Assembly: GCF_029239295.1 (NCBI RefSeq)
Contig: NZ_JAQZBC010000011.1
Span: forward strand, 1 to 64,000
DNA from: Sphingomonas sp.
Lineage (GTDB): Bacteria; Pseudomonadota; Alphaproteobacteria; Sphingomonadales; Sphingomonadaceae
Length of the DNA stretch: 64,000 nucleotides
Direction of reading: 5' to 3'
The notes beneath the pieces were generated by a model. It was given only the letters and a program-made list of their open reading frames with translations, had not been told where the DNA came from and did no database searches. Positions within the stretch are counted from its first letter, which is position 1; each line of letters starts with the position of its first letter. A program made the translations under genes and the position numbers. This document shows positions 25,046 to 33,548 of the stretch, piece after piece.

Positions 25046-26032
25046 GTAGACGCGCGCGGGGGATTGCTGATGGCAAAGCGCGGTGACGCGGAGCGCTGGG
25101 TAGCTTCGAAACAGATTGCTCCTGTAGTGACGGAATTTGTTGATCAAGGATGGGCTGAGCACAACGTGCGGGCAAGTCGTTGCAGGTCTAAGTCTTCTTA
25201 TGCTGGCTTTTTAACTGATACGGACATATTCACGACACAAGAGTTGCAGACCCTGCCGATCTACTCAGAGTTCTTGAGGCCGCGTGGGTTGGACGCTGGA
25301 GCAGGAACAGCCATTCACGGTGTTAAAACCGACAGCCTAATGATTACGGTCGAAGGCTTTAAAAGCCATTCCGCAGCAAAACGTGCTGTGTTATTCCTGG
25401 ACAGTATCAGGCCCCACTTAGCCCGGGCGGCCGCGATCTCTGCTCGAATGAGAATGGAGCAAGCAAATGCTGCTACCGAAGCGTTGGCCACTATAGGGGT
25501 CGCTGCGGCGGTTCTCGCAAGCGATGCGAGCATCGTTAGCGCGAATTCACCATTTAAAGCTCTGCTAGCAACTCTCGGGGGAGATGGCGCGGGCCGCTTT
25601 AGACTTTCTGACGTACAGGCGAATGCAGAATTCCTTGAAGCACTACGCTTGACGAGCTTCGGTTCGGGGCGATCTCTCGCCCTGCGAAGGAGGGCTGACA
25701 AACCATGCGTTCTCCATCTCGCACCTCTAATTAGATCGGTTAAAGACGTTTTTCAGGAGGGCAGCGCTCTTTTAGTTCTCGACGTGCCCGGCACTTCCGA
25801 AACTTACGATTCAGAAACGATTCGCCGGCTCTACGACTTAACTCCGGCCGAGGCGAAAGTTGCACACCTAGTTGCAGAAGGTCAAACACCGGCAGAAGTA
25901 GCCCGATCGCTGGGGGTGTCGATAGAAACGATCCGTACGCATTTAAAGCACACGTTTGCAAAGACGGGTGCAGACGGGCAGATTCGCCTTTCGGCGCAAT
26001 TTAGAAGCGTAGCCTCGCGCCGGCCAGAATGA
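24950..26032 (+). CDS. LuxR-type HTH transcriptional regulator
   Basis: A 360-aa regulator. The C-terminal 65 residues are a LuxR/GerE helix-turn-helix: YDLTPAEAKVAHLVAEGQTP, EVARSLGVSIETIRTHLKHTFAKT. The N-terminal ~290 residues are a sensor-like region with no recognised ligand domain, including a PAS-like stretch (VLASDASIVSANSPFKALLA). The first 13 codons (ESNPEALIASIYEAGL) are also found in an upstream duplicated copy. The start is TTG at 24950, preceded by GGGAG. It is divergent from the giant RTX gene, 309 bp apart, and is its most likely regulator. Confidence 0.8.
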   Translation: MESNPEALIASIYEAGLMPPLWPRILSDIARAVDARGGLLMAKRGDAERWVASKQIAPVVTEFVDQGWAEHNVRASRCRSKSSYAGFLTDTDIFTTQELQTLPIYSEFLRPRGLDAGAGTAIHGVKTDSLMITVEGFKSHSAAKRAVLFLDSIRPHLARAAAISARMRMEQANAATEALATIGVAAAVLASDASIVSANSPFKALLATLGGDGAGRFRLSDVQANAEFLEALRLTSFGSGRSLALRRRADKPCVLHLAPLIRSVKDVFQEGSALLVLDVPGTSETYDSETIRRLYDLTPAEAKVAHLVAEGQTPAEVARSLGVSIETIRTHLKHTFAKTGADGQIRLSAQFRSVASRRPE

Positions 26033-26153
26033 GGCGGACCCGGTAGAGCTACCAATGTGGGCGCGCTGACTTTCTACTGCGACATTCCCTAAGTGTAGCG
26101 GAAACTGCCTTCCCGAGGAACGGCTCCGAAGAAGGCGAGACTTGGAGGCCGAC

Positions 26154-26800
26154 TCATAATTGGAGTTTGGCAATATCGCGCGTCATTCGCCTGATGGATG
26201 AGGCGACCATCCAGGCTTCGGACGATGCAACGGAGGCTTCCACTCCTTCGCGAGGCGCCGGCACCGATGAGCCACGCCAGGGCGCGTTCAATGACCCAGC
26301 GCCGGGTCAGAATGACAAAGCCCGCCAGATCGGAGCGCCTGATGATTTCGATCGTCAGCTGATCAATGTGCGCGACTGCCGCTTCGAGCTTCTGTCCGAC
26401 ATCCCCGCGATCGGCGAACAGCTTGGTGAGGGTGGGCAACGCTTTGCAGGATCGCTTAATCAGATCAGCCGCCCCGTCGCGGTCCTGAACATCGGCGCCG
26501 TGCACCACGCCTTCCAGCATGTTGCCGAGCGTGCCGGTTACGATGTGCCGCTTGCGCCCCTTGATCTTCTTGCCGGCGTCGTATCCCCGTGGCCCACCCG
26601 CCTCCCATGCAGTAACCGATGATCAGCATCCGGATCATCAGCTCCGGGTCGATCGAGGGTCGTCCCGTCTCGCTGTAGAATGGCCGCAGTTGCTCGCGGA
26701 TGTCGGATAGGTCCACGAACCGGTTGATCGAACGCAGCAGGTGCTCCGCCGGCACATGCCGCTCCAGGTTGAAGCTGTAGAACAGCGCCTCCTGCGCCAC
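26154..26800 (-). pseudogene. Chimeric transposase remnant (IS1182-like head, IS5-like tail)
   Basis: From 26800 leftwards the first ~65 codons are an IS1182-type N-terminus (LERHVPAEHLLRSINRFVD, FYSETGRPSIDPELMIRMLIIGYCMG). At about 26605 the sequence switches, one frame away, to the C-terminal half of an IS5-family DDE transposase: GPRGYDAGKKIKGRKRHI, ADVQDRDGAADLI, IIRRSDLAGF, RRWVIERALAWL. Two more frame changes near 26245 lead to EASVASSEAWMVASSIRR and a TGA at 26154-26156. These two families do not share such halves, so two IS copies recombined or one inserted in the other and was trimmed. Not active. Confidence 0.75.
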
Positions 26801-26904
26801 CGTCCGCTCCCCTCCGCCTGCTATCCAACGATGCTACGCATCCTTGGAGCCTTAGCAGGCTACGCCCATCATCAGCTCATCTCCGCACCTGCGGAAACAC
26901 TGAA

Positions 26905-27342
26905 TCAGCAGTCCGCGACTACTTCAACCCTGCCTTTTTCAACACAATCGGTCAGCAATGCGATCATACGCTCCCGAGTTGCCTCCGTGAGCCTTAAGAA
27001 TGAGCGGCGCGCATCAAACGGGTCGTCCTCACGGTAGAGAAAGCCCTCTTTAATCAGCCTGTTGATCCACCTCAGAGCGGTAGTCGGCGCCACGTGTGAG
27101 GAGTAGCAGGCGGACGATATCGAAGTAGCCCGCCCCACCATTTGGTCGATGAAGATAGCAAGGATCATGTCCCATGCCGGATCCTCAAATATCTTGGAAC
27201 ATCCAAATCGCTGGTTGCGGAGCCGGCGAAACCGATAGATCGACTTCGCACTTGCCAAAGCGGCTTCTTCAATGCTGGGTTGATCTCTGTAAACGAGGTC
27301 GTATCCCTGATTGTAGAGACTTTCCTCCATAACCTTCCCCAA
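26905..27342 (-). CDS. MarR-like winged-helix regulator (copy 2)
   Basis: A 145-aa paralogue of the protein at 4991-5428, identical in length. The core is FEDPAWDMILAIFIDQMVGR, SSACYSSHVAPTTALRWINRL and REDDPFDARRSFLRLT, giving the same entry helix, recognition helix and wing. The N-terminus has a Tyr/Arg-rich segment YRFRRLRNQRFG comparable to YSARRQRDFHF in copy 1. The start is given as TTG at 27342; ATG at 27330 is an alternative with GGGGAAGG very close. It is divergent from a small protein gene, repeating the layout of copy 1, and is flanked by IS debris. Confidence 0.75.
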   Translation of the reverse strand: MGKVMEESLYNQGYDLVYRDQPSIEEAALASAKSIYRFRRLRNQRFGCSKIFEDPAWDMILAIFIDQMVGRATSISSACYSSHVAPTTALRWINRLIKEGFLYREDDPFDARRSFLRLTEATRERMIALLTDCVEKGRVEVVADC

Positions 27343-27357
27343 TACCTTTTTGTTATA

Positions 27358-27370
27358 CCCTGCATTAACC
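27358..27370. promoter_or_regulatory. Shared motif CCCTGCATTAACC between regulator and small gene (copy 2)
   Basis: CCCTGCATTAACC lies in the divergent spacer of the second module and matches CCCTGAATTAACC at 5474-5486 except for one base. Its presence in both modules, in spacers that otherwise differ, suggests a binding or promoter site. Too short to prove by eye. Confidence 0.4.
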
Positions 27371-27414
27371 TTGTTTCTGGCACTAAAACCAGATGGAATT
27401 TGGATGTAATCCGG

Positions 27415-27615
27415 ATGAATCAGGAGTTGAAGTGTGAGTCGAACTCAACTATCATGAATGCCCTTAAAATTCCCGATGCTCTTGGCCGAACGAGCGTAGG
27501 TATTGCGTTGAACACGACCTGGGTTGAGTTTGGTGGCGCTGGCGTAAAGCCAGCCGATGATGGCCAGCTAAAGCAAGTAGGCGGTCATCCCGTTATTCTG
27601 CGGCGCTCACGGTAG
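27415..27615 (+). CDS. Small hypothetical protein divergent from MarR-like gene (copy 2)
   Basis: A 66-aa protein with ALKIPDALGRTSVGIALN and a Gly-rich tail (GGAGVKP, QVGGHPV). It aligns with the 69-aa protein at 5503-5712 through AL.I.D.LG....IALN and G.G..P and has the same genomic position relative to a MarR-like gene. The ATG at 27415 gives a matching length; an ATG at 27454 is an alternative. No known domain. The divergence is much greater than for the two regulators, so function may lie in the helix only. Confidence 0.5.
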   Translation: MNQELKCESNSTIMNALKIPDALGRTSVGIALNTTWVEFGGAGVKPADDGQLKQVGGHPVILRRSR

Positions 27616-28148
27616 ATCTGGTCGTTCATTTAAAAGTGCAATTGCAGCATCTTAAGCGTATTGTGCTCTCGTTCGCTATTCGAGCGTAGCCAGATAGCGT
27701 GAGTCGAGAAGTGCGTAGTGACTACCTTTCCGGTATGTTTCGGGCATTGCTATGATAGCTTGCCAAGCTACCATGGCGCCGCGGCCTTATGAATCGCGTC
27801 GTCATTTCTGACGCGAAGCGCTTATTGATCTGTGCTCGGCGATACAGCTTTGGCGTTAAGGTTTGCGAATGTTCTCAAATCCGCACTGGACAGATTCTCT
27901 CGGTCTGATTGATCTACGCGCGTGCTGGATGCGAACGTACTTTGGCGCGCTCGTACTTTGTTTTTCCGATAGCTCGATAGGATCGCTGGAACCATAATTC
28001 CTCACCCTGCTAATTGCGAAAGATCACCGATCCAGTGTTGGGCGCAGAGGATGAGCCCGACTAGCGGTTCTGACTTGGCCTCAACCTCACCTGCGGCACG
28101 GGGCAATAAGCGCGAGGCGCCATTGCGCGGGTCAGCAGTTGGGGGGCT
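27616..28148. other. 533-bp stretch with no assignable gene
   Basis: The GC here is lower than average. The only frame worth noting is a 42-codon one, ATG 27869 to TAA 27997, without ribosome site or recognisable family. No tRNA, repeat or terminator was recognised. It lies inside the IS- and pseudogene-rich segment and is probably decayed DNA. Confidence 0.4.
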
Positions 28149-28700
28149 TCAACGGCGGCCGTCACCCGGGCCGCAACGCATGTGATCTCCCGCCCGGCAT
28201 GCTGCGACACCCGCCGCAAAGCGTTCGCGGTCGGCGCGGGCAGCGTTCAGTTGTGCGCCATACTCCGCCATGGCGGTCGCGTGAGCGGCAGCCTCTTCAC
28301 GATACTTGGCCAAGCGCTCCTGCTGCGCGTTCTGGTCCGCATTGATCTTGTCGAGTTGCGCCTTCGACGCTGCCAGTTGCGCTGAGTTGGCGCTGCGCAG
28401 CTTTGCCGCTTCCGCCGTCGCGATCGCCTCTAAAGCGAGCTGCTCGGCGCTTGGATCCGCGGCAACCGGTGGCGCGACGGGTGATCCGCTTGCTACGTCA
28501 TCTTCGGAGCGGTCGAGCGCCTCAAGATCAAGCGTCAGCCCTCCCGGCGGCAGTGTCGGCCCTTCCCGCGGCTCGGTGCGCGACGGTGGGATTTCGATGG
28601 TGCGCATGTGCGTCGGGTCGGACTGCGCGGTTGCGGGCAGCGACCCCGACGAACAGGGATGCGGCTAGATATAGCGAGATCGGCGAACGACGGGATGGAA
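28149..28700 (-). pseudogene. Secreted coiled-coil protein with frameshift at the signal peptide
   Basis: The downstream frame (ATG 28607) gives 152 aa: a Pro-rich lead, a helical Ala/Gln/Glu-rich coiled coil (about 55-125; AEAAKLRSANSAQLAASKAQ, QQERLAKYREEAAAHA) and a Cys-containing end AACRAGDHMRCG. Reading upstream in that frame gives LPATAQSDPTH, which looks like a signal-peptidase site, but the hydrophobic leader RRSPISLYLAASLFVG lies in the neighbouring frame. The two join if one G is removed from the GGGG run near 28645-28650. So the native gene probably encoded an exported helical protein and now has a +1 frameshift. Function unknown; a sequencing error is possible. Confidence 0.45.
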
Positions 28701-28702
28701 TA

Positions 28703-29257
28703 TCACAGCTTAACGCTCGTGGGATGTCGCGTGGCTGAACGAACGCCACAGGCACGTGCCCTAAGCTCAACTACCCTCGCGGCCCAGTTCGGAGGCGGGC
28801 CCGACGCCTTGGGTAAGGGCATCCATTGACAAGCACCCGGGACCGCATGGGGTCCATCAACTTCGCCACGTCCGTGCGCCTCGTGCGTCATGCTGAGGAA
28901 GCCGTAGCGGTCTAGGTCGCGAACCTTGAAGATGCCCCAATCTTGGACGAGAAGGATCGGCACCTTGGTTGTCAGTAATGCCACCCGCATGATGATGATC
29001 AGCGGTACGACCGCCGCAGGGGTGGACCCGCCAACCAGGAACAATCCACCGCATGTAAACTCAACCACACCGACGAAGGGTCCCATTTGGTCGGCGTAGG
29101 GAATTCCGATCTTCGCCAAGCGTCCCGCTCCGAGAATCTCCTGAAAGGCGAGCTTCTGATACCCTTCGCGGATGAACACGAAGGCGAGGTTCAGGCGGAT
29201 CAGGATTGCCCAGTCTACGGTCCCGGGGTTTCGCAACCAATCACTCGCTCGCATCAT
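28703..29257 (-). CDS. DoxX family membrane protein with a probable frameshifted C-terminus
   Basis: The first ~130 residues are a DoxX protein: WAILIRLNLAFVFIREGYQKL, GRLAKIGIPYADQMGPFVG, three to four membrane helices (VVEFTCGGLFLVGG, VVPLIIIMRVALLTTK) and the conserved ILLVQDWGIFKVRDLDRYGF. After SMTHEA the protein becomes hydrophilic, whereas DoxX proteins of this type continue HEARTDxAM and a last membrane helix. In the other frame the sequence reads ARTDVAKLMDP, so a 2-base loss in a GCGC run at about 28870 likely destroyed the end. The start ATG at 29257 has GGGAG upstream; the longer frame upstream is not protein-like. DoxX proteins act in redox or sulfur-linked membrane functions. 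Confidence 0.65.
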   Translation of the reverse strand: MMRASDWLRNPGTVDWAILIRLNLAFVFIREGYQKLAFQEILGAGRLAKIGIPYADQMGPFVGVVEFTCGGLFLVGGSTPAAVVPLIIIMRVALLTTKVPILLVQDWGIFKVRDLDRYGFLSMTHEAHGRGEVDGPHAVPGACQWMPLPKASGPPPNWAARVVELRARACGVRSATRHPTSVKL

Positions 29258-29483
29258 TAGCTCCCTCGCAATCCCCGCTTGTGCTTGCCGCTGAACCACA
29301 GCCACGTTCCCCACATGCGTAAACCGTCGAGCCGACGGAAGAGGCCTTCTTCCTCGCCACCTCACGAGTGGCGCGCTCGGGTCCCTCAGCCTAGGAGTGT
29401 CAGTGATAGCCCTGAATTGACGGTATTTGGTCGCTACCGCACCACTGCTGATGGATTTGCGGATCAATCTGCAGGAGTTTTCC

Positions 29484-29840
29484 ATGACACTAGCCCCCAA
29501 AGTCGCGCTCGTAGCCCTGCTGCTGCTTGGCGCGTGTGGTCAGTCGAGCAAACAACTGACCTGTCCGGATCCGTCGAGCGTTGCGCCGCCGTCCATCGGT
29601 GCGGCGTTCGTCAACAATCTGACGACGCGGCTCGCTGGCCCGGATCGTGAAAACAGCATCACCGAAGCAATAGGCGAGATCCACCGTCGGGATCCGTCAC
29701 TTGATGCCACCGCTGTTACCAACATCCTAGTCGCCGCCGACTGCCCCAATGTCATGGCACAACCCGATCATGACGCAAACGCGGACCGCGCCCGGATCGC
29801 TGTATTTCGCGCGCAAGTGGATCAGTTACTGGGGAGCTAG
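29484..29840 (+). CDS. Small putative lipoprotein
   Basis: A 118-aa protein with a lipobox (VALVALLLLGACGQ, Cys18 as the lipidated residue) and a mature domain of about 100 aa containing two further Cys (LTCPDPSS and AADCPN), which could form a disulfide. It is otherwise helical with INEAIGEIHRRDPSL-like content. AGGAG lies eight bases before ATG 29484. No family was recognised. It resembles short envelope lipoproteins that are common in sphingomonads. Confidence 0.65.
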   Translation: MTLAPKVALVALLLLGACGQSSKQLTCPDPSSVAPPSIGAAFVNNLTTRLAGPDRENSITEAIGEIHRRDPSLDATAVTNILVAADCPNVMAQPDHDANADRARIAVFRAQVDQLLGS

Positions 29841-30194
29841 AGACGGAGGCTGGCAACGTTGTTCAGCCTTGCCGAAAGCAGGCGCTGTTCGGCACTGCCA
29901 TTTAAGATAGTCTAGTCGGCAAAAGCCATATCCACCAATCTGCACGTCTTATCTGCTCGCCGCCTGCGGTGCCCAAGGGCGGGGCAAGAGGGCTACCGGG
30001 GCGGCACCCGCAGTCTTAAGACTTGGGCGTTTGCCGAGGACGGTGGAAGCCGTCCTCAGAGATGCAGAACCGTTCCTGCACCTGCAGATCTCGAAACCGA
30101 CCTGATCCTTGTTAGGCGACGAAACCGCGACAACAAGCTGGCGTTCACCCCTGAACAAAACCGCGTTGCAGTGATTGCTGGAGGATACTTTCGG
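29841..30194. other. 354-bp intergenic region before the dehydrogenase
   Basis: No gene, RNA or clear repeat is visible. A GC-rich stretch at about 29960-30020 could form weak hairpins, but there is no T-run to call a terminator. It presumably holds the promoter of the alcohol dehydrogenase gene. GGAGG at about 30180-30184 is the ribosome site of that gene. Confidence 0.5.
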
Positions 30195-31343
30195 ATGTTG
30201 GCGATGAACTATCGCGGGCCATACCGCGTCCGCGTCGATGAAAAGCCTATGCCTGTCATACTTCATCCCGAAGACGCCATCGTGCGCGTCACGCGATCGT
30301 GCATCTGCGGTTCGGACCTGCACCTATACCACGGCATGGTGCCCGACACACGCGTCGGCATGACTTTCGGTCACGAGTTTTGCGGGGTCGTGGAGCAGGT
30401 CGGGGATGAGGTGCGGAACCTCAAGGTCGGTGATCACGTCTTAGTTCCTTTCAACATCGCGTGCGGCAAATGCCATTTCTGCCAGCAGGGGCTGTTTGGG
30501 AACTGCCACGAGTCCAATGCACAGGCGACCGCGGTGGGCGGCATCTATGGTTATTCGCATACTGCGGGCGGCTATGACGGCGGACAGGCGCAATATGTCC
30601 GCGTGCCCTATGCGGATGTCGGACCGACGGTGATCCCCGACTGGATGGACCCCGACGATGCGGTATTGCTGACCGACGTAGTTCCTACTGGCTATCAAGC
30701 CGCCGAGATGGGCGGCATCAAGCGCGGCGATACGGTCGTCGTATTCGGCGCGGGGCCTGTCGGGTTGATGGCAGCGAAGTGCGCGTGGCTATTCGGTGCG
30801 GGTCGGGTGATCGTGATCGACAGCCAGGATTATCGGCTCGAGTTCGCACGAGTCTTTGCGCACGCAGAGGTCTACAATCTCCGCGAAATTGACGACATGG
30901 TGGTCTTCCTCAAAAAACAGACGGACTCACTGGGCGCCGACGTGTGCATCGACGCGGTAGGGGGAGACGCTGTCGGCAACGGCTTGCAGTGGCTCCTTGG
31001 CACCAAGCTGAAGCTGGAAGCCGGCAACGCGATTGCGCTGCACTGGGCAATAAACTCAGTGAAAAAGGGCGGAATCGTCTCGATCGTTGGCGTCTATGGT
31101 CCGACCGGGAACATCATCCCAATCGGAAATGTCGTCAACAAGGGCATTACGATCCGGGCCAATCAGGCGTCCGTCAAACGTCTGCTGCCCCGATTGATCG
31201 AGCATATTCGCAACGGCCACATCAACCCCAAAGCGATGATCACGCACCGCGTGCCGCTGGAGGACGCGGCCGACGCTTACCACATCTTTTCGTCGAAGCT
31301 CGACGGCTGCATCAAGCCCGTCCTGATCCCCAACGCGGCCTGA
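30195..31343 (+). CDS. Zinc-dependent alcohol dehydrogenase (MDR, formaldehyde-dehydrogenase-like)
   Basis: A 382-aa medium-chain dehydrogenase. Catalytic zinc ligands are in SCICGSDLH (Cys) and TFGHEFCGVV (His-Glu). The structural zinc loop is unusual: ACGKCHFCQQGLFGNCHES supplies four cysteines. The Rossmann NAD(P) site is VVVFGAGPVGLMAAK followed by VIVIDS (Asp, favouring NAD). C-terminal AGNAIALHWAINSVKKGG and HRVPLEDAADAY are typical of the glutathione-independent formaldehyde dehydrogenase/threonine dehydrogenase-like branch. The substrate is uncertain. ATG 30195 is preceded by GGAGG; ATG 30204 is an alternative. The next gene starts 12 bases downstream. Confidence 0.88.
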   Translation: MLAMNYRGPYRVRVDEKPMPVILHPEDAIVRVTRSCICGSDLHLYHGMVPDTRVGMTFGHEFCGVVEQVGDEVRNLKVGDHVLVPFNIACGKCHFCQQGLFGNCHESNAQATAVGGIYGYSHTAGGYDGGQAQYVRVPYADVGPTVIPDWMDPDDAVLLTDVVPTGYQAAEMGGIKRGDTVVVFGAGPVGLMAAKCAWLFGAGRVIVIDSQDYRLEFARVFAHAEVYNLREIDDMVVFLKKQTDSLGADVCIDAVGGDAVGNGLQWLLGTKLKLEAGNAIALHWAINSVKKGGIVSIVGVYGPTGNIIPIGNVVNKGITIRANQASVKRLLPRLIEHIRNGHINPKAMITHRVPLEDAADAYHIFSSKLDGCIKPVLIPNAA

Positions 31344-31355
31344 AGGAGACGAGGG

Positions 31356-31901
31356 ATGACCAAGGCCATTGTCGACACCGCTGCTATCCCAGGTTGGGGC
31401 GTGGACGCCGATCCGGACAACAATCCGGCCTATCCGATGCGGCATATCGAAGATCAGCAGACCCGTGGACTCACATGGGAGCGTCCAGCGTTGCAGCGCC
31501 CCACCGTAGAGATCCTGCGGTCTATCGAACACAATCGCTTGCCCGCGGTGCTCGGTACATCCACTCCGCCTGAAGGCCTCAGTGGTGCAATCCGTCGTTA
31601 CGCTTTTCGTCGGAGCGAGTCCGACTGGTGGCATTGGCTGCTGTTGATGGGCGCGGACCGGCTGAACGTGCTCGAGGGGGTCGCCCAGGATCTCGCGCGT
31701 GGCAAAGTCCCGAACGTGCCTGCCGAACTGGGGTGGCGGTCCGAATTGCGTCACAACCCCGCCGGGATAGCCAAGAAGGCAGGAGTGGCGCTCGCGCTTG
31801 GCGCTGCGTTGTTCGCCTGGTCGCGCCGCACCGGCGCGCGTTCGCAAAGTTCAGCGGAGACCCCTGCCGGCACCGACGAACCGGCCTTTCCACGGTATTG
31901 A
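31356..31901 (+). CDS. Conserved hypothetical protein following the dehydrogenase
   Basis: A 181-aa protein, hydrophilic except for one helix near residues 141-158 (AGVALALGAALFAWSRR) followed by a short Ser/Thr/Pro tail. The N-terminal part has HIEDQQTRGLTWERPALQRP and IEHNRLPAVLGTSTPPEGLSG, with the Trp-rich SESDWWHWLLLMGADRLNVL in the middle. No known domain. The 12-base spacing and GGAGACGAGGG ribosome site link it to the dehydrogenase. It may be a membrane-anchored partner of it; this is inference from position only. Confidence 0.6.
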   Translation: MTKAIVDTAAIPGWGVDADPDNNPAYPMRHIEDQQTRGLTWERPALQRPTVEILRSIEHNRLPAVLGTSTPPEGLSGAIRRYAFRRSESDWWHWLLLMGADRLNVLEGVAQDLARGKVPNVPAELGWRSELRHNPAGIAKKAGVALALGAALFAWSRRTGARSQSSAETPAGTDEPAFPRY

Positions 31902-32191
31902 GGCTCTAAAGCGAGCCGATAACAGCGCCACGAACGCCGGCATGCCGCCGCCGTTCGTGGCCATACTCTTGTTTTCGGGCGTAGGCCTTCTCTGCTCAGC
32001 AACTTCTGTGAGCATCGAAGATGCGGTTGGCTGATATCGGTATACGCGGAGCCGTCTTGACTGACCGGCGATCTTTTTGCGCCGTCAGTGATGGTCGGCT
32101 TGGTTGCGCCATCTAGGAACGCGGGGAGAGAATTTCGAGAAGGCGGAGCCTTGCACCGGGGCGAGGGGCGAGGTGCGGGTATCGAAGACCG

Positions 32192-33019
32192 TTGGGGCAG
32201 CGGACAACGCGGCTTCTTGTCCGCTGGCGTTCCTCGCCTGTGGTCAAAGCAGCGGTTTCCCGCGCAGGAGGCGGCTCTCCACCCGCATCATTCCGTTCCG
32301 TCCGGCCAGGCTGGCTCATCGGCTTTGCCTTAGGCGGGTTTTTTGACGGAATCCTGCTGCACCAGATCCTCCAATGGCATCATCTCCTGAGTCTGGTCGA
32401 TGGCGTCAGCGATCAGGTGCTTTTCGATGGGCTGTTCCACGCGTTGATGTACATCGTGGCAGGTGCTGGCCTTGTAGGACTCGTTCGTAGCCGTACTGCA
32501 TTGTCGCAGCCCGGAAGCGGCCGCCGGCTGCTCGCAGCGGCCCTGGTGGGTGCTGGTCTTTGGCATGTGCTCGACGGCGTTCTGTCGCACTGGCTGCTTG
32601 GCATCCACCGGATCAAGCTCGACAGTACAAACCCGCTTTTCTGGGATGTCGCGTGGTTCGTGGTATTTGGCGTGGCCTCCATTCTGCTCGGCGTAGGACT
32701 TGATCGAACACGGCGCGGTCGGGTGCCCGGCCGCAACATTGCGCTTGGCTTGGGCGTCGCTGCACTAATCGGCGGTGGCTGGGCCGCCCGGCCGCCCGCA
32801 AATGCCGACACTGCAATTGTATTCTTCGCGCCGGGCACCAGCCAGAGCGAGGCCGTCAACGCGATCGTTGCCTCACATGGGCGGCTACTTTGGCAATCGG
32901 CGGGAGTGTGGGCGGTGCGCTGGAACGGGCGCCCTAAGTCAGCCCTCTTGTACCGCAACAACGCCCTGTTCGTCAGCAGTTCGCTTGGCGGGGCAGGCTG
33001 CTTTGCTTGGTCGAAGTAA
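32192..33019 (+). CDS. DUF2243 family membrane protein with extra C-terminal domain
   Basis: A 275-aa protein. The DUF2243 core spans about 40-205: GWLIGFALGGFFDGILLHQI, LQWHHLLS, LFDGLFHALMYIVAGAGLVG, LWHVLDGVLSHWLLGIHRI, then two more helices. Six membrane helices in total. After about residue 205 a ~70-aa globular part (VFFAPGTSQSEAVNAIVASH, GVWAVRWNG, LLYRNNALFVSS, ending GAGCFAW) is added; DUF2243 proteins are usually shorter. The start is uncertain: TTG 32192 is the only start in reach and gives a Pro/Ser-rich lead. Function is unknown; the His-rich helix (LHQILQWHH) may bind metal. Confidence 0.65.
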   Translation: MGQRTTRLLVRWRSSPVVKAAVSRAGGGSPPASFRSVRPGWLIGFALGGFFDGILLHQILQWHHLLSLVDGVSDQVLFDGLFHALMYIVAGAGLVGLVRSRTALSQPGSGRRLLAAALVGAGLWHVLDGVLSHWLLGIHRIKLDSTNPLFWDVAWFVVFGVASILLGVGLDRTRRGRVPGRNIALGLGVAALIGGGWAARPPANADTAIVFFAPGTSQSEAVNAIVASHGRLLWQSAGVWAVRWNGRPKSALLYRNNALFVSSSLGGAGCFAWSK

Positions 33020-33058
33020 ACAACCAAGCTTTGACGTAGAGACAAGGCGCCGTTCCGC

Positions 33059-33418
33059 TCAGCGGAGGGTGGCCCGACACAGGTGAACCGCACGACACAC
33101 GCCGAGTATCGCTAGAATCAGCATGGCCCCCAGAACCGTGAGGTAGATGGGCCCTGCTGCCTTGACTGGACCATGCAATTGATGGTCCGCCGTCTCCACC
33201 AGCAGCACCAGCGTGAGGCCGGCAAGAGCTCCCCAGGCGGCGACGTGCCAGATCGCCCCGTCATAGCGCGATCGCCACGCTGCCCACCCCAGGAGCGCCG
33301 CGACCGCAAGCTCATCAAGCGCCATCGGGATGAACCGGGCGCTTCCCCAGAAACGTGCCATCTCACCGGCGGCGATGATCACCGCCACCACGCAGGCCAG
33401 GATATTCAGAACTTTCAT
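33059..33418 (-). CDS. Four-helix hypothetical membrane protein
   Basis: A 119-aa integral membrane protein with four hydrophobic helices (about 2-18, 28-45, 54-72, 85-105) and short loops. MKVLNILACVVAVIIAAGEM opens it; ATG 33418 is chosen because it starts the first helix, while the longer upstream frame is Arg/Pro-rich. No conserved motif could be named. It converges on the DUF2243 gene (39 bp) and is divergent from the M1 peptidase gene. Confidence 0.6.
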   Translation of the reverse strand: MKVLNILACVVAVIIAAGEMARFWGSARFIPMALDELAVAALLGWAAWRSRYDGAIWHVAAWGALAGLTLVLLVETADHQLHGPVKAAGPIYLTVLGAMLILAILGVCRAVHLCRATLR

Positions 33419-33548
33419 GCGCGGGTTGATAGAGGGCATCGCGACCCAGCACCAACATCCGGCCGTGGCGAGCAGGGGGCGCCTGACCGATGCCCTTTTG
33501 CCGGCCGGCCGGAAGCGGCTCGACGTAGCTGCCGACATGCGGCACGTG

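Noticed and set aside
24702..25175. 157-codon minus-strand frame with repeated MSFS.LT..GD.GPF peptides
   Set aside because: The peptide repeat is simply the translation of the 168-bp DNA duplication; most of the frame is antisense to the LuxR gene, and there is no ribosome site.
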